Positions 17,621 through 27,253 of a stretch of DNA of 64,000 nt are shown in pieces; position 1 is the first letter of the stretch, and every line of letters begins with the position of its first letter. Source of the DNA: an uncultured Collinsella sp. (lineage in GTDB: Bacteria; Actinomycetota; Coriobacteriia; Coriobacteriales; Coriobacteriaceae); NCBI GenBank assembly GCA_900541745.1, contig UQLA01000009.1, forward strand, positions 21,018 to 85,017, given 5' to 3'. The translations under genes were made by a program, and so were the position numbers. The notes beneath the pieces were generated by a model that did no database searches, had not been told where the DNA came from, and was given only the letters and a program-made list of their open reading frames with translations.

Positions 17621-18958
17621 CTATTTCCCAAATAGCGCACCCAGCAGACCCTTGCGTTTGGGCTTCTCCTCTCGGTAGGAACCCTCGGCAGTTGCTGCCA
17701 CTTGGCGCGGTGGCTCGCCGCCTCCACGGCGTACAATCTGGTATAGGAAGGGCGATTTAACGTATTTGACCTCGATGGGCGTGGCGTGCACGGTGCTTTC
17801 GCTCGACAGCATCACGCTGGGATTGAGCGGTGCTACCACATGCGTCTCGCGCTTGTCGCCAAACACCACCGCTGCCGCGCGACCCGTCTGGCCGTTTACG
17901 GCAATACGCACCTGCTCGCCGTCGCGGCTGTCCGACGCCGGGCGATCGATAAAGTAGACCGGCACCATCACCAGGCCGTCCTTATGCTTGCGGGCCTTGC
18001 GCGCCCAGGCGCGGATGCTCTTTTTATTGAGCCCCAGCACCGCCTCGGCATCGTTGCCTGCAACGTCGAGCGCCAGCTTATCAATGACCACCTGGTCCTT
18101 GGTAGACGCATCGACGGAAACGACGCGGAAGTCGCCTTCCTGCATGGCGGGATCGAACGGCCCCACCTTGCCAAAGTCCCACGGCTCCAAAATGCCCATA
18201 AGGCGAACGTCCAGGTAGTTTGCCCTGGGATATGCCCAGTCGAGCACCTCGTAGTACACCAGGGTCTCCTTGCTCAGCCCTTTGCCCGGGAAGGACGCCA
18301 TCATGCGCAGGTCCGCCAGCGCCATGGGGAAATAGAAGAGCATCATGTCATTTTGGATCGCGTCTTCTACGTCGTGCCCGGCAAAGGCGTCGGGGTACTG
18401 GCGCACCAGCTGCAGCGCGTTGGCACGTGCCTGCTGAGGCGAGATTTCGCAGGGGACGCCCTGTTCGGGAACGTATTCGGCACCCACGCCCATGGTCAGG
18501 CGTTTGCTAAACGTACCGGGCTTGAGCAGGTCGGCAACGCCGATCTTATTGCCGCATGACGGGCACTCAAACACGCGCTGGGTCGATGACCCCTCAAAGG
18601 ACGCGCCGCAGAAGGGGCAGGGAATGCTCACGTGCGTCGCCTCTTGGAACTCCTGCGCCGTGCCGCGGTCCTCCCACAACAGATGCTCCAGAACCGACTG
18701 ATTGCGCCAGTGCGCATTGAAGAAATACCAGTCCGGGTCCTCCGGGCGCTCGAGCTGCGAGACGTGCGTGAGCTTGAGCAGCCCGTCAACCACCGTCAGC
18801 GGCGTATGACGGATACCTAGGGCGCTCTTGGGCTCCCCCGCATCGGCCTGCCACGGAACGACCGTGCCGCAATAGGCGCACTCAAAGCTGCGCTTTGCCT
18901 GGTGCGAATACATGGGGCCGCCGCAGTTTTGGCATTTAATGGCAAACATCTCGTCCAT
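17621..18958 (-). CDS. Double zinc-ribbon protein of unknown function
   Basis: The start ATG 18958 follows GGAGGA. Two zinc ribbons are evident: CQNCGG...CAYCG (residues 9-32) and CPFCG...CPSCG (about 113-137). Each would bind one zinc ion. The remaining ~300 residues form a mixed domain rich in aromatic residues with a strand-rich C-terminal part (VYFIDRPASDS..., VRIAVNGQTG), ending in a basic tail (KPKRKGLLGALFGK). There is no signal peptide or TM segment, so it is probably cytoplasmic. Similar double-ribbon proteins occur in many Actinobacteria and Firmicutes without a known role. Confidence 0.75.
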   Translation of the reverse strand: MDEMFAIKCQNCGGPMYSHQAKRSFECAYCGTVVPWQADAGEPKSALGIRHTPLTVVDGLLKLTHVSQLERPEDPDWYFFNAHWRNQSVLEHLLWEDRGTAQEFQEATHVSIPCPFCGASFEGSSTQRVFECPSCGNKIGVADLLKPGTFSKRLTMGVGAEYVPEQGVPCEISPQQARANALQLVRQYPDAFAGHDVEDAIQNDMMLFYFPMALADLRMMASFPGKGLSKETLVYYEVLDWAYPRANYLDVRLMGILEPWDFGKVGPFDPAMQEGDFRVVSVDASTKDQVVIDKLALDVAGNDAEAVLGLNKKSIRAWARKARKHKDGLVMVPVYFIDRPASDSRDGEQVRIAVNGQTGRAAAVVFGDKRETHVVAPLNPSVMLSSESTVHATPIEVKYVKSPFLYQIVRRGGGEPPRQVAATAEGSYREEKPKRKGLLGALFGK

Positions 18959-19218
18959 GGAAACGTCCTCCTTTGCACAGGGCTGTCGACATTAAGTATG
19001 TCGAGCAAATCGACGCGTGCCCATACCCATGTGGCCCAAAATGGGGCACTCGGTCGGACGGGAAGGCGCAGTGAACTCGAAGGCGCGCGGGCAGTCGTCC
19101 CCCTCCGCCTCGCGCCCGTTAGCGCCGGCAGACCATTGCTGCATTTTCTGAGCATCGGTACACGTTGCGTCTGCGCGAGCTACACTATCCCCTTAATAAG
19201 AATGCGAGGAGATACGCC

Positions 19219-20400
19219 ATGCTATTTGTAAATCGGCTGGTACATATGCTTGTTCCCGGCAGCGAAAGCGAGCCGGTCGATAACTCCTGCCGCACCAATG
19301 CGGGTTTTGCCGCAAGCCTCATCTGCATCGGCCTCAACATCACGCTGTGCCTGGCCAAGGGCATAGCCGGTCTGCTCGCGGGCTCCGTCTCGCTTATCGC
19401 CGATGCCTTCAACAACCTTTCCGACGCCTCGAGCAACATTGTGAGCCTGCTCGGATTCCGCCTTGCCAGCCGCCCGGCCGACGAGGGGCACCCCTATGGC
19501 CACGGCCGCTACGAGTACCTGGCGGGGCTGTTTGTCGCCGTTCTCGTTTGCGCCGTCGGCATCAACCTGATCCTGGAGTCGGTCACCAAGATCATCAAGC
19601 CCTCCCCCACCGTGTATTCGGCGCTCTCCATGGCAGCCCTTGTCCTGTCCATGCTCGTCAAGTTTTGGATGGCGGCGTTCAACCGCACGCTCGGCAACCG
19701 CATCGATTCCGAGACGCTTATCGCCACGGCGCAGGACTCCAAAAACGACGTCATTGCCTCGGCCTCGGTCCTGGCCGCAGCGCTTATTTCGCAGACGACC
19801 GGCTTTGACCTCGATGGCTGGGCAGGCCTGGGCGTGGGCATCTTCATCTGCATCAGCGGCATGGGCCTGGTGCGCGACGCCATCAGCCCGCTGTTGGGGC
19901 AAGCGCCCGACCCCAAGCTCGTCCAGGCAATCCGCGACAAGATCATGTCGTATCCGCAGGTCCTAGGCACGCACGACCTCATGGTGCACGACTACGGTCC
20001 CGGCCGCCAGTTTGCCAGCGCACACGTGGAAATGCCCGGCGAGGGCGATGCGTTTGAACATCACGAGATCCTGGACACCATCGAGCACGATATCAAACGG
20101 CAGATGGGCATCGGTATCACGCTACACTGCGACCCCATCGCCACCACCGGCGACGACCTGCGTGGCTGGGTCAAGCGCGGCATAGCGCAAATCGACCCCA
20201 CGCTCTCCATCCACGACCTGCACGAGCACGACGGGTTCGTTTCGTTTGACCTGGTGCGTCCCGACGGCTTTGACATATCCGACGAGGAGCTGCTGGAGCT
20301 CGTCACGCGCATCGTGCACGAGCGCCGGCCCGATGTCTCGTGCGTCGTCACATTTGACTCCGGCTTTAGCTCGCCCGACCGGCCGGCCGAGCAGCTGTGA
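19219..20400 (+). CDS. Cation diffusion facilitator (CDF) transporter
   Basis: I chose ATG 19219 because GAGGAG lies eight bases upstream. The 393-residue product has the six-TM CDF core. TM2 carries ADAFNNLSDASSN, the site-A D-x-x-x-D-like ligand set, followed by the GHPYGHGRYEYLAG motif of the loop, and TM5 has DSKNDVIAS. The C-terminal cytoplasmic ferredoxin-like domain (from ~210) contains His/Asp clusters (HDYGPGRQFASAHVE, HHEILDTIEHD) typical of regulatory metal sites. It should export divalent cations such as Zn2+, Mn2+ or Fe2+ by proton exchange. The residues do not let me fix the metal; the N-A-D pattern in TM2 fits Mn-type members somewhat. Confidence 0.92.
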   Translation: MLFVNRLVHMLVPGSESEPVDNSCRTNAGFAASLICIGLNITLCLAKGIAGLLAGSVSLIADAFNNLSDASSNIVSLLGFRLASRPADEGHPYGHGRYEYLAGLFVAVLVCAVGINLILESVTKIIKPSPTVYSALSMAALVLSMLVKFWMAAFNRTLGNRIDSETLIATAQDSKNDVIASASVLAAALISQTTGFDLDGWAGLGVGIFICISGMGLVRDAISPLLGQAPDPKLVQAIRDKIMSYPQVLGTHDLMVHDYGPGRQFASAHVEMPGEGDAFEHHEILDTIEHDIKRQMGIGITLHCDPIATTGDDLRGWVKRGIAQIDPTLSIHDLHEHDGFVSFDLVRPDGFDISDEELLELVTRIVHERRPDVSCVVTFDSGFSSPDRPAEQL

Positions 20401-20408
20401 TCGACAGC

Positions 20409-20479
20409 AAAACGGGACGCAGGACCGCCGACCAACGCGCCTACGCGCCCGGTCACGCGATCCTGCGCCCCGTTTTTGT
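20409..20479. terminator. Bidirectional terminator between convergent genes
   Basis: A long stem pairs 20409-20427 with 20458-20476 (two G-T-type mismatches). It carries AAAACGGG on one side and CCCCGTTTTTGTTT on the other, so it can end both the CDF gene and the gene at 20511-21467. Confidence 0.8.
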
Positions 20480-20510
20480 TTGAGCTGCTAAGGCTCTAGC
20501 CGCTCGGCCG

Positions 20511-21467
20511 CTAGTTCCCCTGCGCGCCCGAAATGCCGTTTTGCAGGGCATCCCAGGCGTTCGTTGCCATATCGCCCAGGTTCTGTGCGGTATCGCCGAG
20601 GTTCTGAGCCGTGCCGCCCAGCTCTTGGACCTTATCCCCCAGCTCCTGCGCCTTGTTGCTCAGGTCCTCCAGCGTGTTGGAGCTCGAGCTGTCCGCGCCG
20701 CCCTGGTCGCCGGACGCATTACCCGACGAACTGCCCTTGCGCGTGAGCTGAATCTCGAGGTTACCGTTGTCGTTATAGTAGGCAGACGTCACGACCCAAT
20801 TGGCATCGACAACGGGCGTCGAGCCGTCGTCGGTCAGAATCACGGCATTCGAAAGATCGGCCCCGCGCGACTTGAGGAGCTTCTTGGCGTTGGACCAGTA
20901 CTGACCCGGGATATCGCTCAGGTCGACGGTGCCGGACTGGGTAGTCTCGGTCTGCTCGGCCGTGGTATCAGTCGTGGCGCCCCGCTTGTTGAGCATGCCC
21001 GACACAATGGCAAACACAACCGACAAGGCAAAGAAGATCGCCAACACGATGAGGATCTTCTTGATCACGCCCGACGAACGTGAAGGCTTCTTCTCCTCGT
21101 CCTCGCCATACTGAGGGATGGACTTGGGATGCTCACGATACGGCTCGCGCGCATATCGGTCGCGCGACTCGTAGCGCGGCTGTGCCGTGCGCGGCATATA
21201 TGTCGTCTGCTGAGGTTGCGGAATGGGATTTTGCAGCAGGTCATCATAAGGGTCTGCCGCCGCATTGCCGTAGGGGCTCTGCGACGAGACGCCATACGGG
21301 TCCTGCGCTGCGTTTCCGTAATTCACAACGCGCGTGGGATCGGCCGAAGTCTGCGTCGTATCGGGGGCAGCGTAGCCGGGATTCGGCACGACGCGGGTCT
21401 CATCGGCGCCATTGCCCGTCCGCGGGGAGCCGTAGCCACCCATTACGGTCGTCTTATCCTGGTCCAT
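20511..21467 (-). CDS. Single-TM protein with PASTA-like extracellular domain and helical tail
   Basis: The first ~125 residues are a low-complexity cytoplasmic region with Pro/Tyr/Gln-rich repeats. Basic residues then lead into a TM segment (KKILIVLAIFFALSVVFAIV, about 137-157). The outer part contains a ~65-residue domain (YWSNAKKLLKSRGADLSN...NWVVTSAYYNDNGNLEIQLT) whose pattern resembles a PASTA domain. A Gly/Ser linker and heptad-like helical repeats (AQELGDKVQELGGTAQNLGD) complete the protein. PASTA domains bind peptidoglycan in Ser/Thr kinases and penicillin-binding proteins, but no kinase domain is present. I infer a cell-envelope role. The start follows AAGGAA by eight bases. Confidence 0.72.
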   Translation of the reverse strand: MDQDKTTVMGGYGSPRTGNGADETRVVPNPGYAAPDTTQTSADPTRVVNYGNAAQDPYGVSSQSPYGNAAADPYDDLLQNPIPQPQQTTYMPRTAQPRYESRDRYAREPYREHPKSIPQYGEDEEKKPSRSSGVIKKILIVLAIFFALSVVFAIVSGMLNKRGATTDTTAEQTETTQSGTVDLSDIPGQYWSNAKKLLKSRGADLSNAVILTDDGSTPVVDANWVVTSAYYNDNGNLEIQLTRKGSSSGNASGDQGGADSSSSNTLEDLSNKAQELGDKVQELGGTAQNLGDTAQNLGDMATNAWDALQNGISGAQGN

Positions 21468-21605
21468 GCAACGATTCCTTTCCGTCGCCTGTAAGCATCA
21501 AGTTATCCATGCATTCTACCCGCGCAAAAGTCTATGATGGGCAAAGCCTGCCGGTATTTACAAGACATGCGCGGCCGACGGTCACAAGCGAATCGAGGAT
21601 ATGTC

Positions 21606-21842
21606 ATGGCAAAAAGCAAGCTCATCAAGGACACGACGCGTGCCGAGCGTGAGGAGATCATCAAGCTAGCGCTCGCTGGCTGCGGCAACGGCAGTTGCGA
21701 CAACTGCGGAAGCTGCAGCTTGGGAGCCGGCGATCCATATGGCACCTACCAGCCCTACATTGACGGCGAGATGGAAATCGCCGACATCAACATGATGGTC
21801 GCCGAGCGCAACGCCAAACTCTTCGGCCTCCAGCGCGGCTAA
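21606..21842 (+). CDS. Small Cys-rich protein of unknown function
   Basis: From ATG 21606, after AGGAT, a 78-residue protein is read. Its middle carries a dense cysteine cluster (CGNGSCDNCGSCS, residues ~26-38), which could bind zinc or an iron-sulfur cluster. An acidic C-terminal half (DGEMEIADINMMVAERNAKL) is probably helical. It is cytoplasmic by lack of signal. Codon usage matches its neighbours and both flanks have promoter-like or terminator sequences, so I take it as a real gene. It is divergent from the PASTA-like gene. No family is recognised. Confidence 0.65.
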   Translation: MAKSKLIKDTTRAEREEIIKLALAGCGNGSCDNCGSCSLGAGDPYGTYQPYIDGEMEIADINMMVAERNAKLFGLQRG

Positions 21843-21862
21843 CGATCCCTTGGGGACGGAGG

Positions 21863-21904
21863 AAAAAGTCCCCGGCGACACTGCGTTTTGCGTCACCGGG
21901 GACT
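21863..21904 (-). terminator. Terminator of the 21932-23986 gene
   Basis: A 13-base stem (21867-21879 with 21892-21904, one mismatch; AGTCCCCGG core) is followed on the minus strand by five T (21863-21867). Confidence 0.8.
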
Positions 21905-21931
21905 GTTCAGATTACTCCCTGCCGCTTTGCT

Positions 21932-23986
21932 CTACTCGTTGGGTACGTACGTGGCCTTGGCTCGCTCGGGCGTTACATCCTGACCGCAGGAATAGCTCGA
22001 GTCGAAGGCGTGCGCAACCAAGTCGTGCGTATCCCATGCCATGCAGTCAAACTCTCCAGTATCGAGGACGATGATATAGCCCTTGCCGTCGTAGTAGAAA
22101 TGATCCTCGGTGTAGTTATCGTCATCGTCGATGTTGTCTTCGGACACAGAGTCCATATCCGGCTTTGCCGTCTTAATTGCCTGCTTGGCCTCACTCTTGA
22201 GGGTATCGAACGAGAGCCCGTGCTGCGCGAGCGAGTCCTCGAGCGAAACCTGTTCACCCGTCTTGAGGTTGTAGTACGCCGACCTCGTCACCCGTTCCGA
22301 TCGATACGGAGGTTGATAGCTGTCGGTAAACGTGCGCACGCAGGCAATATCGCCATCGATCGAGACAATCTCGGCGGTGTACATCATGGTCACGCGGCTG
22401 TCCTCGTCATCCATCGAGGCCTGTTTGCTCGCGTCGAGCGTATCCGCGACGAGCTGGACCATATCCTTGTTAAACTTGGCGACGCCCACGCCCTGGCCCT
22501 TTACCTGAGGATAGGTCCACGTAGCCGTGATCTGGCACGTGTCATCGGGGGACGGGTTCAGCGGGCCTTCGCCAACCGCAGCCGTAAAGTCGACATCCTG
22601 CGTGGCAGAGACGGCCTCGTAGCTCGCCTGTGCGTCGTCAGAGTCCTTCGACTTCAGCTGCTCCAGCGTCGTGGCAACCGTTGCGATGCTTTTTGCTACA
22701 ACTTCCTCGCTGCTGAACAACTCAGCGTCAAACTCACGCACTTCATTGATGTCTTTCACCTTCGAATCGCCAATCGACACAGGGCCAACAATGGCGCTAA
22801 ATGACTTGCCGTCATAGGCGTTGAATTCGCACTCGTAGCCATCATGGGATTGGTTAAAGCCATCGGGGACTTCTTTGAAATTAATTGTCTCCCCATCATG
22901 CAGATACCGTTTGAATCCATAGGTACCATCATATTCGTATACGTAAAGCGAGACGCCAGCGCACATGGTGTAAACCTGAGTGTCGGGCTCGTATACCTTC
23001 TCGATCTCGCCATCGCGATAAGCCCAGACCTCTACCTTGGCAGCAGTGGCACCATTGTCATTTTCAATCGGCTCGTCAGAGTACTCAATCAACAGTTCGT
23101 CCTGGCCATCGCCGTCAAAATCGATGAGCCTAGCGTAGGCAACGCCCCGTGTTCCAAACATCGAAGAATCATCAATCTCAACAGCCTCGCCCTCGCCGTA
23201 CTTCTTTTGGTACTCGAGGATCTTGTCGGTGAACAGCTCGTTTGCCGTCTTGACCGCCGCCTTGGCAGAGGCCTTGGCCTCCTTCTTGGACTGCGTGAGC
23301 TCAACGTTCTTGGGAGCGTCCGAGCCTTCCTTGGCGTAGTCGACCTTCATGGTGGTCGTGCTCTTCTTTTTGCCCTTGCCCGAGGTGATGGTCATCTGGT
23401 ACTTCTGGTCGGGCAGCTCGCCAAAGTCCTCCATGACAAAGCCGTCCTCGCCATCCACTTTGATGGTGTAGCTCTTGCCCTTGCCAGACACCGGCGCCAG
23501 CTCGACGGTATAGCTCTTGAGCTTTTTGCCCTTGCTGTTCTTGGGCAGCACTTTAGTCTCGCACGCGCAGACAACGTAGCCCTTGCCACCCGAGGTCACC
23601 TCGGAAGATGCGCCGATACGCGGCACGATCACGATAGCGGCGACAATGGCAACAACGGCCACACCACCGATAACGGCCGCGACGATGCGGCCCCTGTGCT
23701 TGGGCTTCTTGGGCTGAGGCGTCAGATCGATCGACTCAGCGGGCTCGGCGAACGGCTGCTCATATTGAGGCTGTGCCGCCATGTGAGTCGGAGCACCTTG
23801 CGCGGCCTGCCGCCCCGCAGGAGCTGATGACGGCGCGGGCGCAGCAGGGTCGCCCGCCAGCGCACTATCCCCTACCGGAAACGCCACGGGCTCCGCTTGA
23901 TCTTCGGCGGCGTCCACACGCGTTCCGCAGCTCGTGCAAAACGTGGAGCCATCGGGTATCTGAGCTCCGCACTTGGTGCAATACAT
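21932..23986 (-). CDS. Zinc-ribbon, single-TM protein with DUF4163/DUF3298-like outer domain
   Basis: I start at ATG 23986 (MYCTKCG), which follows GGGAG, rather than at upstream starts. The zinc ribbon (CTKCG...CTSCG, residues 3-21) leads to a Pro/Ala-rich linker and a TM segment (about 103-125). A beta-rich domain follows (KGYVVCACETKV...), then a segment with a calcium-binding-like DFDGDGQDELL (around residue 305) reminiscent of VCBS/EF-hand loops. The C-terminal ~200 residues resemble DUF4163 plus DUF3298 (TATWTYP, FNKDM, YNLKTGEQVSLEDSL), a module seen in PdaC and RsiV, where it binds lysozyme or forms part of an envelope enzyme. That role is only a guess here. It shares the ribbon-TM design of the 11276-12115 gene. 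Confidence 0.8.
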   Translation of the reverse strand: MYCTKCGAQIPDGSTFCTSCGTRVDAAEDQAEPVAFPVGDSALAGDPAAPAPSSAPAGRQAAQGAPTHMAAQPQYEQPFAEPAESIDLTPQPKKPKHRGRIVAAVIGGVAVVAIVAAIVIVPRIGASSEVTSGGKGYVVCACETKVLPKNSKGKKLKSYTVELAPVSGKGKSYTIKVDGEDGFVMEDFGELPDQKYQMTITSGKGKKKSTTTMKVDYAKEGSDAPKNVELTQSKKEAKASAKAAVKTANELFTDKILEYQKKYGEGEAVEIDDSSMFGTRGVAYARLIDFDGDGQDELLIEYSDEPIENDNGATAAKVEVWAYRDGEIEKVYEPDTQVYTMCAGVSLYVYEYDGTYGFKRYLHDGETINFKEVPDGFNQSHDGYECEFNAYDGKSFSAIVGPVSIGDSKVKDINEVREFDAELFSSEEVVAKSIATVATTLEQLKSKDSDDAQASYEAVSATQDVDFTAAVGEGPLNPSPDDTCQITATWTYPQVKGQGVGVAKFNKDMVQLVADTLDASKQASMDDEDSRVTMMYTAEIVSIDGDIACVRTFTDSYQPPYRSERVTRSAYYNLKTGEQVSLEDSLAQHGLSFDTLKSEAKQAIKTAKPDMDSVSEDNIDDDDNYTEDHFYYDGKGYIIVLDTGEFDCMAWDTHDLVAHAFDSSYSCGQDVTPERAKATYVPNE

Positions 23987-24091
23987 CGCATCTCCCGTCT
24001 CTCGTCGCAGCCGCAATGCGCCCGCGCAGTTCTTCCAACTACACCGTACGAGAAAAATCCCCATTCTTGTTGCGCAACATTGCCGCCACGT

Positions 24092-24247
24092 CCAAAACTA
24101 TGCCGGTTTACTACGACAAATCGCCCGAACCTGAGCACGCTACTTTACTAGAAAACAAAACCGCAGGTAGACGAATCGGTCATTATCGGAAAATCCAGAT
24201 ATGGTCGAGGTATACCGATTCATCGTAGTAAACCGGCATAGTTTTGG
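24092..24247. repeat. Dispersed ~155-bp inverted-repeat element, copy 2
   Basis: Perfect 25-bp terminal arms (24092-24116 and 24223-24247). The outer part of each arm matches copy 1 (5243-5396), whereas the inner parts differ but remain complementary in each copy. The interior, read on the minus strand, contains TCTACCTGCGGTTTT (24157-24171) and CCATATCTGG (24195-24204) in the same order as copy 1 on the plus strand. Confidence 0.85.
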
Positions 24248-24325
24248 ACGAACAACCCCATACGGATAGCCTCATTGACCCAACAGCCGCAAAATGATCC
24301 GTAATCCTTCAGTCCCCTTGGGATC

Positions 24326-24361
24326 AAAAAGCCCCGCCGGGCCTTGGTGGCGCGGCGGGGC
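24326..24361 (-). terminator. Terminator of fhs
   Basis: A nine-bp GC-only stem (24331-24339 with 24353-24361, GCCCCGCCG) is followed on the minus strand by five T (24326-24330). Confidence 0.85.
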
Positions 24362-24386
24362 GGGCAAGCGGCTATGAGCAGCAGAC

Positions 24387-26054
24387 TTAGAACAGGCCGG
24401 TGATATTGCCGTCGTTGTCGACGTCGATATTCTCGGCCGCGGGTACCTTGGGCAGGCCCGGCATGGTCAGTACATTGCCGGTCAGCGCGACCACAAAATG
24501 GGCACCGGCGGAAACCTTGAGCTCGCGCACGGTGATGCGGAAGCCCTCGGGAGCGCCCAGCGCCTTGGCGTTGTCGCTAAAGCTGTACTGCGTCTTGGCC
24601 ACGCACACCGGCAGGTTGCCAAAGCCGTTCTCGCGCAGCTCGGCGAGCTGGCGCTTGGCAGCCGGCGTAAAGTCGACGCCGTCGGCGCGGTAGACCTTGG
24701 TGGCAACAGCTTCCAGGGCGTCGGCCACATCGGCACCGTCCTCGTAGGCAAACTTGAGCTCACTCGGCTGCTCAATCAGGCGCATGACCTCATCGGCCAG
24801 GTCGAGCGCGCCCTCGCCGCCCTTGGCCCAGACCTCGGACAGTTTAACGTTAACGCCCAGCTTCTGGCACTCGGACTCGATGAGGGCGAGTTCAGCCTCG
24901 GTATCGGTCGGGAAGCGGTTAATGGCGACCACGCAGGGCAGACCGTAGACGTTCTGGATATTGTCGACATGGCGCAGCAGGTTGGGCATGCCGGCCTTGA
25001 GAGCCTCGAGGTTCTCCTCGTTGAGGTCGGCCTTGGCGACACCGCCGTTGTACTTAAGCGCGCGGGCAGTGGCGACGACCACGACAGCGCTGGGGCGAAC
25101 GCCCGTCATGCGGCACTTGATGTCGAGGAACTTCTCGGCACCCAGGTCGGCGCCGAAACCAGCCTCGGTAATGGCGACATCGCCAAAACGCATAGCCATA
25201 CGCGTGGCCATGATGGAGTTGCAGCCGTGGGCGATATTGGCGAAGGGACCGCCGTGGACAAACGCGGGCGTACCCTCGAGCGTCTGCACCAGATTGGGCT
25301 TGAGCGCATCCTTGAGCAGTGCGGCCATAGCTCCCTGGGCCTTAAGGTCGCGTGCGCGGACGGGCTCGCCGGCATAGCTGTAGCCGACAACGATCTCGCC
25401 CAAGCGCTCCTTAAGATCGTTAATGCTCGTGGCCAGGCACAGAATCGCCATGACCTCGGAGGCAACGGTGATATCGAAGCCGTCCTCGCGCGGCACGCCC
25501 TGGGCCTTGCCGCCAATACCGTCGATGACATGGCGCAGCTGACGGTCGTTCATATCGACAACACGCTTCCAGGTGATGCGCTTAACGTCGATGCCGAGCT
25601 GGTTGCCCTGCTGAATATGGTTGTCGAGCATGGCTGCCAGCAGGTTGTTGGCGGCACCGATGGCATGGAAGTCACCGGTAAAGTGCAGGTTGATGTCCTC
25701 CATGGGGATGACCTGCGCCCAGCCGCCGCCGGCGGCACCGCCCTTGATGCCAAAGACGGGACCGAGCGAAGGCTCACGCAGGGCCACGGCGCTCTTGATG
25801 CCGCGACGGCGCAGGCCATCGGCCAGACCGATGGTCGTGGTGGTCTTACCCTCGCCCGCGGGCGTGGGGTTGATGGCGGTCACGAGGACGAGCTTGGCCT
25901 GGTGATCAGTTGGCTCATTGAGCAGAGAGTAGTCGACCTTAGCCTTGTCGAAGCCGTACGGAATCAGGTGCTTTACGTCGACACCGGCGTTCTTGGCCAC
26001 CTCGGTAATGGGCAGCGGTGTGACGGAACGTGCGATTTCGATGTCAGTAGGCAT
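24387..26054 (-). CDS. fhs: Formate-tetrahydrofolate ligase
   Basis: ATG 26054, six bases after AAAGGA, gives 555 residues, the usual length of the family. Family signatures are clear: [15 protein letters not shown] (the phosphate-binding loop, near 64-78), the [20 protein letters not shown] segment, [14 protein letters not shown], the FPTDT stretch and the C-terminal [14 protein letters not shown]. The enzyme joins formate to THF using ATP, feeding 10-formyl-THF into purine and C1 metabolism. Together with FolD and FchA in this window it covers the formate-to-methylene-THF route. The gene stands alone between its own terminator and the ruv operon; a -10-like TATGCT lies about 45 bases upstream. 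Confidence 0.97.
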   Translation of the reverse strand: MPTDIEIARSVTPLPITEVAKNAGVDVKHLIPYGFDKAKVDYSLLNEPTDHQAKLVLVTAINPTPAGEGKTTTTIGLADGLRRRGIKSAVALREPSLGPVFGIKGGAAGGGWAQVIPMEDINLHFTGDFHAIGAANNLLAAMLDNHIQQGNQLGIDVKRITWKRVVDMNDRQLRHVIDGIGGKAQGVPREDGFDITVASEVMAILCLATSINDLKERLGEIVVGYSYAGEPVRARDLKAQGAMAALLKDALKPNLVQTLEGTPAFVHGGPFANIAHGCNSIMATRMAMRFGDVAITEAGFGADLGAEKFLDIKCRMTGVRPSAVVVVATARALKYNGGVAKADLNEENLEALKAGMPNLLRHVDNIQNVYGLPCVVAINRFPTDTEAELALIESECQKLGVNVKLSEVWAKGGEGALDLADEVMRLIEQPSELKFAYEDGADVADALEAVATKVYRADGVDFTPAAKRQLAELRENGFGNLPVCVAKTQYSFSDNAKALGAPEGFRITVRELKVSAGAHFVVALTGNVLTMPGLPKVPAAENIDVDNDGNITGLF

Positions 26055-26185
26055 GGACGGTCCTTTCGTTACCGGATGAGAAAAAGACCAATTCAGCATA
26101 GCACGGGCGCGCAATAGTAAAGCACCCGCAACCGACAAACGGCGATATGTTTATCCAATGTTCAGCGATAGCCTACAAACCCGTC

Positions 26186-27253
26186 CTAAACGGCCGGCTC
26201 AATTCCTAAGTGCTCAAAGGTGCGAAGCGTTGCCTGGCGGCCCTGGGGCGTGCGAATCATCAAGCCGCACTGCAGCAGATAGGGCTCATAGACATCCTCG
26301 AGCGTTCCCGGGTCCTCGCCCACCGCGCTGGCAAGCGTCGTCAGGCCCACGGCACGGCCGGAGAACGTCTTGGCAAGCGTCTCCAAGATACGAATGTCCA
26401 TCCAGTCCAGGCCGAGCTCGTCAATCTCGAAGAACTCGAGTGCCTGACGGCAGATATCGAGCTCGATGGGGCCGTCGCCGCGCACCTGCGCATAGTCGCG
26501 CACACGTTTGAGCAGACGGTTGGCGAGGCGCGGCGTACCGCGCGAGCGCGAGCCGATCTCGAGCGCGCTGGGATGGTCGATCGTCACGCCCAGGATGGTT
26601 GCCGAGCGCGTCACAATCTGGGCGAGCTCCTCGACGGTGTAGTAATCCAAGCGATACGAGATGCCAAAGCGATCGCGCAGCGGGCCCGTGAGCATGCCCG
26701 AACGAGTCGTGGCCGCCACCAGCGTAAACTTGGGAATATCCAGGCGAATCGAGCGCGCCGCCGGACCCTTGCCGATCACGATATCGAGCGCAAAGTCCTC
26801 CATCGCGGGATACAGGACTTCCTCGACCGAACGGTTCAGACGGTGAATCTCGTCGATAAACAGCACGTCACCCGGCTGCAAGTTAGTTAGGATGGCCGCG
26901 AGGTCGCCGGTGCGCGCAATAGCAGGGCCGCTCGTCGTCTTGATCTGAGCGCCCAGCTCGTTGGCGATAACGGTAGCCAGCGTGGTCTTGCCCAGACCCG
27001 GAGGGCCCGAGAAGATCACGTGGTCGAGCGTCTCGCCGCGGCTCTGCGCCGCCTCGATCAGCACGCGCAGGCTCTGCTTGATATGCTCCTGACCGCAGTA
27101 GTCATCCAGGCGTTGGGGACGCAGGGTACGGTCGACATCGAGGTCCTCGGGCGTCAGCTCCGAGCCCACCATACGCTCGCCATGCGCCATGGATGCCGCC
27201 GGCGAGTTGCCGGGCGTCGCCCACAGGTCCTGAGAGTCATCGGCTTCCCACAT
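26186..27253 (-). CDS. ruvB: Holliday junction branch-migration ATPase RuvB
   Basis: The 355-residue protein has Walker [10 protein letters not shown] (83-91), Walker [10 protein letters not shown], the sensor-1 region (AATTRSG) and the arginine-finger area (GPLRDRF), followed by the C-terminal winged-helix domain ([13 protein letters not shown]). It is a hexameric ATPase that drives branch migration on RuvA-bound junctions. The start overlaps the ruvA stop (TGATG, 27251-27255), indicating coupled translation. A GTG one codon upstream is an alternative. The first ~25 residues are an extension not seen in the shortest homologues. It ends the ruvC-ruvA-ruvB operon. Confidence 0.97.
   Translation of the reverse strand: MWEADDSQDLWATPGNSPAASMAHGERMVGSELTPEDLDVDRTLRPQRLDDYCGQEHIKQSLRVLIEAAQSRGETLDHVIFSGPPGLGKTTLATVIANELGAQIKTTSGPAIARTGDLAAILTNLQPGDVLFIDEIHRLNRSVEEVLYPAMEDFALDIVIGKGPAARSIRLDIPKFTLVAATTRSGMLTGPLRDRFGISYRLDYYTVEELAQIVTRSATILGVTIDHPSALEIGSRSRGTPRLANRLLKRVRDYAQVRGDGPIELDICRQALEFFEIDELGLDWMDIRILETLAKTFSGRAVGLTTLASAVGEDPGTLEDVYEPYLLQCGLMIRTPQGRQATLRTFEHLGIEPAV

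Larger units (their letters stand above)
23987..24386. other. 400-base gap holding repeat copy 2 and the fhs terminator
   Basis: Besides the inverted-repeat element (24092-24247) and the terminator (24326-24361), this gap contains an 80-base AT-richer stretch with no reading frame that I can support and the motif AGTCCCCTTGGGATCAAAAA at 24311-24330. Confidence 0.6.

Noticed and set aside
24498..26117. Plus-strand frame opposite fhs
   Set aside because: Antisense of a complete, motif-verified Fhs.
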